Position numbers and translations under genes: made by a program. Positions 55,576-64,000 of a stretch of 64,000 nucleotides of DNA are shown here, in pieces. Source of the DNA: Archivesica marissinica. Its lineage: Eukaryota > Mollusca > Bivalvia > Venerida > Vesicomyidae. Below the pieces are notes generated by a model. The model was not told the origin of the DNA, did not search any database, and saw only the letters and a list, made by a program, of their open reading frames with translations. The stretch spans positions 35,933,586 to 35,997,585 of the forward strand of contig CM026397.1 in assembly GCA_014843695.1 (NCBI GenBank), read 5' to 3'. The first letter of the stretch is position 1; each line of letters begins with the position of its first letter.

Positions 55576-58378
55576 GATGTACAGATGTACGTATAGCTGC
55601 ATGGCTGGTCATAGGAGAAAGTGTGGATGTACAGATGTACGTATAGCTGGACGGCTGGTCATAGGAGAAAGTGTGGATGTACAGATGTACGTATAGCTGG
55701 ACGGCTGGTCATAAGAGAAAGTGTGGATGTACAGATGTACGTATAGCTGGACGGCTGGTCATAGGAGAAAGTGTGGATGTACAGATGTATGTATAGCTGG
55801 ACGGCTGGTCATAGGAGAAAGTGTGGATGTACAGATGTACGCATAGCTGGACGGCTGGTCATAGGAGAAAGTGTGGATGTACGTATAGCTGGACGGCTGG
55901 TCATAGGAGAAAGTGTGGGTGTACAGATGTACGTATAGCTGGATGGTTGGTCATAGGAGAATGTGTGGATGTACAGATGTACGTATAGCTGGACGGCTGG
56001 TCATAGGAGAAAGTGTGGATGTACAGATGTACGTATAGCTGGACGGCTGGTCATAGGAGAAAGTGGGTGTACAGATGTACGTATAGCTGGACGGCTGATC
56101 ATATGAGAGTGTGGATGTATGCATAGCTGGACGGCTGGTCATAGGAGAAAGTGTGGATGTACAGATGTACGTATAGCTGGACGGCTGGTCACAGGAGAGT
56201 GTGGATGTACAGATGTATGTATAGCTGGACGGCTGGTCATAGGAGAAAGTGTGGATGTACAGATGTACGTATAGCTGGACGGCTGGTCATAGGAGAAAGT
56301 GTGGATGTACAGATGTACGTATAGCTGGACGGCTGGTCATAGGAGAAAGTGTGGATGTACAGATGTACGTATAGCTGGATGACTGGTCATAGGAGAAAGT
56401 GTGGATGTACAGATGTACGTATAGCTGGACGGCTGGTCATAGGAGAAAGTGTGGATGTACAGATGTACGTATAGCTGGACGGCTGGTCATAGGAGAGTGT
56501 GGATGTACAGATGTACGTATAGCTGGACGGCTGGTCATAGGAGAGTGTGGATGTACAGATGTACGTATAGCTGGACGGCTGGTCATATGAGAAAGTGTGG
56601 ATGTACAGATGTACGTATAGCTGGACGGCTGGTCATAGGAGAGTGTGGATGTACAGATGTACGTATAGCTGGACGGCTGGTCATATGAGAAAGTGTGGAT
56701 GTACAGATGTACGTATAGCTGGACGGCTGGTCATAGGAGAAAGTGTGGATGTACAGATGTACGTATAGCTGGATGGCTGGTCATAGGAGAAAGTGTGGAT
56801 GTACAGATGTACGTATAGCTGGATGGCTGGTCATAGGAGAAAGTGTGGATGTACAGATGTACGTATAGCTGGACGGCTGGTCATAGGAGAAAGTGTGGAT
56901 GTACAGATGTACGTATAGCTGGACGGCTGGTCATAGGAGAGTGTGGGTGTACAGATGTACGTATAGCTGGACGGCTGGTCATAGGAGAATGTGTGGATGT
57001 ACAGATGTACGTATAGCTGGACGGCTGGTCATATGAGAAAGTGTGGATGTACAGATGTACGTATAGCTGGACGGCTGGTCATAGGAGAAAGTGTGGATGT
57101 ACAGATGTATGTATAGCTGGACGGCTGGTCATGGAAAAGTGTGGATGTACAGATGTACGTATAGCTGGACGGCTGGTCATGGGAGAAAGTGTGGATGTAC
57201 GTATAGCTGGACGGCTGGTCATAGGAGAGTGTGGATGTACAGATGTACATATAGCTGGACGGCTGGTCATAGGAGAAATTGTGGATGTACGGATGTACGT
57301 ATAGCTAGACGGCTGGTCATAGGAGAAATTGTGGATGTACAGATGTATGTATAGCTGGACGGCTGGTCATAGGAGAAATTGTGGATGTACAGATGTACGT
57401 ATAGCTGGACGGCTGGTCACAGGAGAGTGTGGATGTACAGATGTACGTATAGCTGGACGGCTGGTCACAGGAGAGTGTGGATGTACGTATAGCTGGACGG
57501 CTGGTCACAGGAGAGTGTGGATGTACAGATGTACGTATAGCTGGACGGCTGGTCATAGGAGAAAGTGTGGATGTACAGATGTATGTATAGCTGGATGGCT
57601 GGTCATAGGAGAGTGTGGATGTACAGATGTATTTATAGCTGGACGGCTGGTCATAGGAGAAAGTGTGGATGTACAGATGTACGTATAGCTGGACGGCTGG
57701 TCATAGGAGAAAGTGTGGATGTACAGATGTACGTATAGCTGGACGGCTGGTCATAGGAGAAAGTGTGGATGTACAGATGTACGTATAGCTGGACGACTGG
57801 TCATAGGAGAAAGTGTGGATGTACAGATGTACGTATAGCTGGACGGCTGGTCATAGGAGAAAGTGTGGATGTACAGATGTACGTATAGCTGGACGGCTGG
57901 TCATAGGAGAGTGTGGATGTACAGATGTACGTATAGCTGGACGGCTGGTCATAGGAGAGTGTGGATGTACAGATGTACTGGACGGCTGGTCATATGAGAA
58001 AGTGTGGATGTACAGATGTACGTATAGCTGGACGGCTGGTCATAGGAAAAGTGTGGATGTACAGATGTATGTATAGCTGGACGGCTGGTCATAGGAGAAG
58101 TGTGGATGTACAGATGTACGTATAGCTGGATGGCTGGTCATAGGAGAAAGTGTGGATGTACAGATGTATGTATAGCTGGATTGCTGGTCATAGGAGAAAG
58201 TGTGGATGTACAGATGTACGTATAGCTGGATGGCTGGTCATAGGAGAAAGTGTGGATGTACAGATGTATGTATAGTTGGATGGCTGGTCATAGGAGAAAG
58301 TGTGGATGTACAGATGTACGTATAGCTGGACGGCTGGTCATAGGAGTGTGGATGTACAGATGTACGTATAGCTGGACC
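55568..58378. repeat. 50-bp minisatellite, about 56 units (2.8 kb)
   Basis: The unit is GTGTGGATGTACAGATGTAC plus GTATAGCTGGACGGCTGGTC plus ATAGGAGAAA. Length variants lack AAA or the ACAGATGTAC decamer. Several 60-119-codon frames across it are artefacts. Confidence 0.97.
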
Positions 58379-58384
58379 ACTGGT

Positions 58385-58535
58385 CTCCTTTAATAGCTCG
58401 CTTCCAGCTACAGCTTAGATAGAAAACTCACTTTGAGTGTTATGGCTTAGATGAGTTATTAATCTCCCTTCGAGCTATAGCTTAGATGAGTTAGAAAACT
58501 CACTTCGAGCTATAGCTTAGTTAGAAAATTAATCT
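58385..58535. repeat. Imperfect 35-40-bp repeat, about 4 units
   Basis: Units share TTCGAGCTATAGCTTAGATG and GAAAACTCACTT; directly follows the 50-bp array. Confidence 0.8.
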
Positions 58536-58699
58536 CTATATTTACGACTCTAATCATGCCTATAACTGTTGTTCCTCAATATTTTATTTTTTTAAACCAA
58601 TTAAAATTTAAGCACAGTAGTAAATTTCACTACTGGTTTTTTTTTAAAATATAGGTTTTGATAAAATATTACGGAGAATTCCCCTTTTCTTTCTCTATG

Positions 58700-58910
58700 T
58701 CAGCCTGTGTATTCACTCGTGATTAGACCGACGGCATGGAATGGTGTGTGTCCGTCCGTGTGAACTCTGACATTACTGATGTTATTGATTTCATTCTGTC
58801 CGGAATGCTTCCTCCTTGGAAATGACAGGCGGGATAGAACCCTCTGCTGTGACGCGCAAGCATGTCGCTTCACCATATTGTACTGGAAATAAAGATACAA
58901 AGATAAACTT
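58700..58910 (-). mobile_element. Possible tRNA-derived SINE (other family)
   Basis: The minus strand has ATGCTTGCGCGTCACAGCAG followed by a B-box-like GGGTTCTATCCCGCC, then a body with no second copy in this window. Confidence 0.4.
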
Positions 58911-59109
58911 AATATATTGTCAAACAAGCAAGATATATTGTACAAATGAGCTCTTTGATGTTGTAATGTCTCGATACGGTATATTTATAATAACACCTCT
59001 ATGAAACCTTATAATATATATTGCTATAATAATTAAAGACTGGGATATGCATATACGTATATGTTCCCTTACGCAATGCATAGATGGACATAAACTGTGG
59101 ACTGGTGTT

Positions 59110-59388
59110 TTTATACGTTTATTTATCGTCGCTACCAGTTGCCCATATGAGCCTCCTGAAGATATTAGTAATTTTAGATTTTGGAGGATAGTGCAATGAT
59201 GCAGACAGATACGCATTCCAGTCTCATCTGGTTCTTTTACGTGCACGGTGTAAAGCACCGACATGAGACCTCGGTTTAACGTCCCATCTGAAAGACTGTT
59301 AATTTTATTAGGGTCAGACGGGAGATCGAACCTGCGATCCCTGGATTACCAGTCCAGTGTTTTACCACTGGGCTACAGATCCGTCTGT
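59110..59388 (-). mobile_element. tRNA-derived SINE, family A
   Basis: Minus-strand near full-length copy ending at the head GGCTACAGATCCGTCTGTA. Confidence 0.9.
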
Positions 59389-60115
59389 ATGTGGACTGGT
59401 TTTAAACACAAGTACATTTATTGTAGACTGGACTTTTACAAAGGCATTATAGATTAGCCCTATGAAGACTATAGACTGGTCCTACACATAAACAGGGATG
59501 TAGACTGGACTTTTACAAAGGCATTATAGATTAGCCCTATGCAGACTATAGACTGGTCCTACACATACACAGGGATGTAGACTGGACTTTTACATATGCA
59601 ATGTAGACTAGCCCTATGCAGACTATAGACTGGTCCTACACATAAACAGGGATGTAGACTGGACTTTTACAAAGGCATTTTGTTGGTGTGTGGTGTAGAC
59701 TGGACTTTTACAAAGGCATTATAGATTAGCCCTATGAGACTATAGACTGGTCCTACACATAACAGGGATGTAGACTGGACTTTTACAAAGGCATTATAGA
59801 TTAGCCCTATGCAGACTATAGACTGGTCCTACACATACACAGGGATGTAGACTGGACTTTTACATATGCAATGTAGACTAGCCCTATGCAGACTATAGAC
59901 TGGTCCTACACATAAACAGGGATGTAGACTGGACTTTTACAAAGGCATTATAGATTAGCCCTATGCAGACTATAGACTGGCCCTACACATACACAGGGAT
60001 GTAGACTGGACTTTTACAAAGGCATTATAGATTAGCCCTATGCAGACTATAGACTGGCCCTACACATAAACAGGGATGTAGACTGGACTTTTACACATGC
60101 AATGTAGACTAGCTC
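59388..60115. repeat. Long-unit minisatellite (about 100 bp), about 7 units
   Basis: Units contain GTAGACTGGACTTTTACAAA, GATTAGCCCTATGCAGACTA and TAGACTGGTCCTACACATAA. A higher-order block is repeated (59490-59690 and 59760-59960). Decays to about 60300. Confidence 0.92.
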
Positions 60116-60119
60116 TATG

Positions 60120-60455
60120 TTGCAGCCATGGCCTATGCATATACTACAGACTACGCCCTACATATAAACAGGGACTGCATACTGGACCTTTGCACAGGAA
60201 CTGTAGACAGAACATATACGCAAACACTGAAAACTGGACCTTTACGAAGGCAATGTAGACTGGTCCTATAGACAGGACCTGAAGACTAGTCTAAACACAG
60301 GACTTCATGAAATAGCTCTAACTTGTGTATTGACAGAAAATAAATATGTTTAAACTAAGTTATTTACTAATTTCACACCTGATTCATGCTCGTATGTAAT
60401 ATTGTATTGTCGAATGTATTACATATGCAATAAAATATGGTTAAATCAAGCCCAT
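60120..60455. other. Decayed repeat and SINE-like tail
   Basis: Degraded relatives of the array unit to about 60300, then a short AAATAAATATGTTTAAACTA tail as at 4230 and 63260. Confidence 0.5.
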
Positions 60456-60459
60456 AGGT

Positions 60460-60585
60460 TATAACACTTTTCTCCGATTTCAATCTCGAGCTGTAATATA
60501 ATTAGTTGAGTGCGAAATTTCCAATAGTCTTAACCAGTCAGAAAGCGCGAGACCGAGATAACAGATTTATAACCTCCAGACCAGG
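60460..60585. mobile_element. Short inverted-repeat element, family K (copy 1)
   Basis: Ends AGGTTATAACACTTTTCTCC / GATAACAGATTTATAACCTC; related to 62226-62372. Confidence 0.6.
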
Positions 60586-60879
60586 TCGTATATATACACA
60601 ATACTTAGATCGATGCTATACTTAGAGGTTATTATGGCTAGCTTCTTATCAGCCTAGGTATCGACCGTCGGTAACTTGATATCAGCCCCAGACTGAAAGC
60701 TTTATTACTTTGATATGAATTAGCTACAATTGAAATATTACCACACAACTACAAACATCTGTTATATGCCTAATTTGACACGCTGAGACACTACAGGAAG
60801 TAAACAAACTAGCACCGAGTGGGCATGCGTTATTTTCTCAGGAAACTGGTTAAATACGAGCACGTGGTCATATCAAACC

Positions 60880-60968
60880 AGAAAACGTGATATCATACTG
60901 GAAAATGTGATATCATACTGGAAAACGTGATATCATACTGGAAAACGTTATATCATACTGGAAAACAC
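60880..60968. repeat. 19-bp minisatellite, about 4-5 units
   Basis: The unit is GAAAACGTGATATCATACT. Confidence 0.93.
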
Positions 60969-60969
60969 A

Positions 60970-61400
60970 GCTTATCAACCTGGGTGGTAGACAGTAATAT
61001 GGTAGGCAAATAACAGAAACAATAGGCTAAAATCCATATCTAAGTAATAAAGACATACTATAGACTGAACTGCTAACTTTATGTATCACTACACATTTAT
61101 GTTGGAAGGACTACAATACAGTCTGTTAAAGAATTAAAGATAATTTTCATACTTACCAGATGTACACTTTCATAAGAAATACCAATCCCAAAATAGCATG
61201 CATGTGGAACCATATCCAAAGCTTGGGGTGTATATCAAAGCTGATCATCTCTATGATTTCTTTCTTTATGCACATGTAGTAGCATTAATGAGTCGCTTAG
61301 GTGGACCCCACTTGCTAACCAATATAACAAGTATATAGTGGTTAAACATAACACTACTACAGTTTCTTTCGCTACACGCGAACATTCAGAAAATTCTTCA
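60970..61400. other. Intergenic, no gene seen
   Basis: No exon or repeat family recognised. Confidence 0.45.
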
Positions 61401-61402
61401 TT

Positions 61403-61562
61403 ATACAGTCAAACCTGTGTTTGTGGTCACCTGTATTAACCAGCCAACCTGTATTAAGCAGCCAGTTTCCAGAATCCCAATATGATATTTTATTATATAT
61501 AAACATTCACCCTCACATTCTTTGATTGGCTGGCTGTTTAGGACAGGATTGACTGTACATGT
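61403..61562. mobile_element. TA-flanked MITE, family H (copy 3)
   Basis: Ends TACAGTCAAACCTGTG / GGATTGACTGTACA. Interior has TGTATTAAGCAGCCAGTTTC. Confidence 0.78.
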
Positions 61563-61626
61563 ACAACAACCAATCAGTGGATTTACTGTGGAACTGATGG
61601 ATTGACAGTAATGTGTACCGTTACGA

Positions 61627-61990
61627 TTTAACCCTTTCCCTCATAGAAGCACCTCTTGACGCCATTACCAATACCACATACAGTGACAATGTAGTAGCCA
61701 AACCAATGGTCATAATTAAAGCCAGAATCGCATGTAGTCCCAGTAATATTTATGGAGGTGTGATAGATATGGCGACTACTTATACACTGCATGATAGCTA
61801 AATGGCTGTCGTTTGTATGGAGATATAATAGTATATTAACCTAAATCTCTATGAAGTCCCAGTAATATCTATGGAGGTGTGATAGATATGGCAACTACTT
61901 ATCCACTGCATGATAACTAAATGGCTGTCGTTTGTATGGAGATATAATAGTATATTAACCTAAATCTCTATGAAGGAAAGGGTTAAGCTA
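61627..61990. mobile_element. TTAA-type MITE, family J, with internal duplication
   Basis: Ends TTTAACCCTTTCCCTCATAG / GGAAAGGGTTAAG. Contains CATTACCAATACCACATACA once and a 120-base segment (AGTCCCAGTAATATCTATGG and following) in two tandem copies. Confidence 0.85.
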
Positions 61991-62017
61991 GATCTTCAAC
62001 ACAGGGAGAAGCTAAAC

Positions 62018-62218
62018 TCTTTGCACGCTAGCGGTGAAAATAAGTGAAATATGTCTTGGAATTTCGTAACGGCACAATTCTCATGAAATTCCAGGATATA
62101 CAGGGTGTTTGCAGAGTTTTCAGTAGCAAATAAGTAAACCACATTACTGAATTGTCGTCTTCTACAATTATTTGAACTTTTTATACCATTAATTTACCCA
62201 GCATGCAAAGAGTTACGG
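62018..62218. mobile_element. Inverted-repeat element, family L
   Basis: Short inverted ends AACTCTTTGCACGCT / AGCATGCAAAGAGTT and about 200 bases; partial relative at 3140-3305. Confidence 0.65.
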
Positions 62219-62225
62219 TATACAG

Positions 62226-62374
62226 GTCCCCCGAGGTTATAAAACGTTTTCCCAATCTCAAGCTCAGTGTGAAGCTTCTGATTGGTTCAGCTGAGTTTAA
62301 ATCTCAGAACCAACCAATCAAATTACTTCAAGTTGAGTTCGAGATCTGAGAAGTTTTATAACCGCGGGGCCCAG
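62226..62374. mobile_element. Short inverted-repeat element, family K (copy 2)
   Basis: About 60-base arms: CCCCGAGGTTATAAAACGTT on the left, AGTTTTATAACCGCGGGGCC on the right. Confidence 0.75.
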
Positions 62375-62524
62375 GAGAGAACTCAGTTGACTTACACGAA
62401 TGTCTTCTATATATTCAATACAAAATATTTTCTCCCCGACTTCAAAATATGGAGAAATGAAATATGTCATGGACAATATTTCCCCCAAATCTCCATCTAG
62501 CTAAAGGCCCTGACCTTAATTTAT

Positions 62525-62702
62525 ACAATAAATCTTAGCTCGATTGCAAAACAAGTTCTTAGAACTTATTAATCACTCTCGCTACAAGGGAGAGAGAAGA
62601 GGCACGTGGAATTTAAATGCCTATGGGCACAATCGTAATGGCTCCAGAGGGGCGCGAATTCCGGGCCTTTTGCTACCACTGCGCTATCACGACTTCCACA
62701 AT
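62525..62702 (-). mobile_element. SINE B (internally deleted)
   Basis: Minus-strand copy lacking part of the body and the B-box region; head CCACTGCGCTATCACGACTT. Confidence 0.82.
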
Positions 62703-62954
62703 ATGAAACATTTTCATGGCCTTGTATTTGAGTCAGGTCTGGTATGAGGATACTTGCTATTTAACCAGTGCAGATTCATTAAAATTCTATTCATTTTGTT
62801 TCCAAATTATAACATTTCCTTCTGTAAAATAAAATATGTTTATATAATTATTGCTCTGTCGGAGATGGAAAATACATGCATATTAAAAATTAGGAAATAA
62901 AATAATCGCAAGACCATCAGTGATCTGCAGAAGTGATACAGACAGAAAGTTTGA

Positions 62955-63125
62955 TGTTAATCGATTAGCGCGCTTGCTTCTCACCAATGCAACCCGGATT
63001 CGATCCTTGGACCGGGAAGTATGTGAGATGGTACGGTGGTCACCAGATCGGACAGGTGGGTTTTCTCCGGGTACTCCGGTTTCCTCCCACATGAATGACC
63101 ACATTTAATAAATAAAGTTTAAATT
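62955..63125 (+). mobile_element. SINE C (5' and tail truncated)
   Basis: GATTAGCGCGCTTGCTTCTC, B box GGATTCGATCCTTGG, body; ends AATAAATAAAGTTTAAA after a deletion of the shared tail. Confidence 0.85.
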
Positions 63126-63382
63126 AAAATAATAATTTGATAAGCTGTCTCCAGTCATTCAAAGGCCAACAAATTGCAAGATTTTACCTATAAGCTGTAT
63201 AGCTTTCTGTCCAATTCCTTATTTCAGTTGTTGTAAATAACCATGTACATGATAGAAAATAAATATGTTTAAACCAAGATTTTACCCAAAATTACTCCAA
63301 TGTTCGAAAAATCCGACAGGAAATCAATGCATAATGCCCATGATATCAGGAGAGCCAGAAGGCATATAGTGTCCGTGTGTGT

Positions 63383-63668
63383 GTTTTACGTTTATTTATC
63401 GTTGCTACCGGTTGGCCATATGAGCGACGCCTCCTTAAGAGATTAGTCATTTTAGATTTTTGGAGGATAGTGCATGATACAAACAGAGACCCATTCCAGA
63501 GTCTCCTCTGGTTCTTTTACGTGCACTGTGTACAACACCGACACAAGACCTCGGTTTAACGTCCCATCTGAAAGACTGTTCATTTTATTAGTCAGACGGG
63601 GGATCGAACCAGCGATCCCTGGATTACCAGTCCAGCGTGTTACCACTGAACTACAGATCCATTTGTAT
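63383..63668 (-). mobile_element. tRNA-derived SINE, family A
   Basis: Minus-strand near full-length copy from the GTTTATTTATCGTTGCTACC tail to the head at 63668. Confidence 0.9.
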
Positions 63669-64000
63669 AGTGTCCGTGATATATCCTTAGGGTATCACTC
63701 CTGCAGTTCTCATTCAAGTGAAATTCAAACTTGGTATACATTAACAACACGCACATACCGTCAGGACTTTCATATCTGATTACTTATTCTCAAGCTATGC
63801 CCCATTTGTTTTACTCGACTATATTATAATATAGCACATATGAACCTTGAGGCCTCAACTTCCTAGTTTCATCCAGTTGGTTTAAACATATTTATTCATT
63901 CATAATGTACAGTACATATCTATTGTATACAGAATGAAAATGGATTTAATCGAAAGCTTAAAGCGACATTACATCGATGAAAAAGCAAATTTCTACAGAA
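63669..64000. other. Window end, nothing recognised
   Basis: AT-rich DNA without a supported exon. Confidence 0.4.

Overview
The window is eukaryotic nuclear DNA. It has spliced genes with GT-AG introns, tRNA-derived SINEs, non-LTR retrotransposon fragments, short inverted-repeat transposons and an extreme load of tandem repeats. An intronless Mab-21/cGAS-like gene, a CARD-coiled-coil gene and an animal ciliary LRR gene, set among these repeats, point to a marine lophotrochozoan, most likely a bivalve mollusc. The species cannot be fixed from the sequence alone.

Three genes are well supported. (1) PPP1R42 (leucine-rich-repeat protein, minus strand, 12291-24562) can be rebuilt from six coding exons with consistent splice phases into a complete 298-residue protein. 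(2) A single-exon Mab-21/cGAS-like nucleotidyltransferase of 662 residues with a C-terminal TPR-like segment lies at 33038-35026 (plus). (3) A seven-exon gene at 36817-46351 (minus) encodes a 587-residue protein with an N-terminal CARD, a long coiled-coil-like middle and a Ser/Pro/Arg-rich tail. Genes 2 and 3 are convergent, their stop codons 1.8 kb apart. A possible innate nucleotide sensor therefore sits tail to tail with a possible CARD adaptor; a functional link is inference. One further minus-strand exon (about 28933-29171) looks coding but was not recognised.

Layout: 1-12 kb is intergenic and repeat-rich (LINE 3' end, SINEs, TTAA-flanked MITEs, a 485-bp palindrome, minisatellites). 12.3-24.6 kb is PPP1R42, whose introns are largely filled by minisatellites and MITEs. 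24.6-33 kb holds SINEs, decayed LINE reverse-transcriptase fragments, two 35-bp arrays and the orphan exon. 33-46.4 kb is the cGAS-like/CARD pair. 46.4-64 kb is intergenic, dominated by a 2.0-kb TACAT-type array, a 2.8-kb array of a 50-bp unit, SINEs, LINE fragments and MITEs.

Tandem arrays cover roughly a quarter of the window by hand count. Several can be traced to one internal piece of a nearby transposon family (a MITE or a SINE), so mobile elements appear to seed minisatellites here. Long open frames inside these arrays are artefacts of periodicity and are not called as genes.
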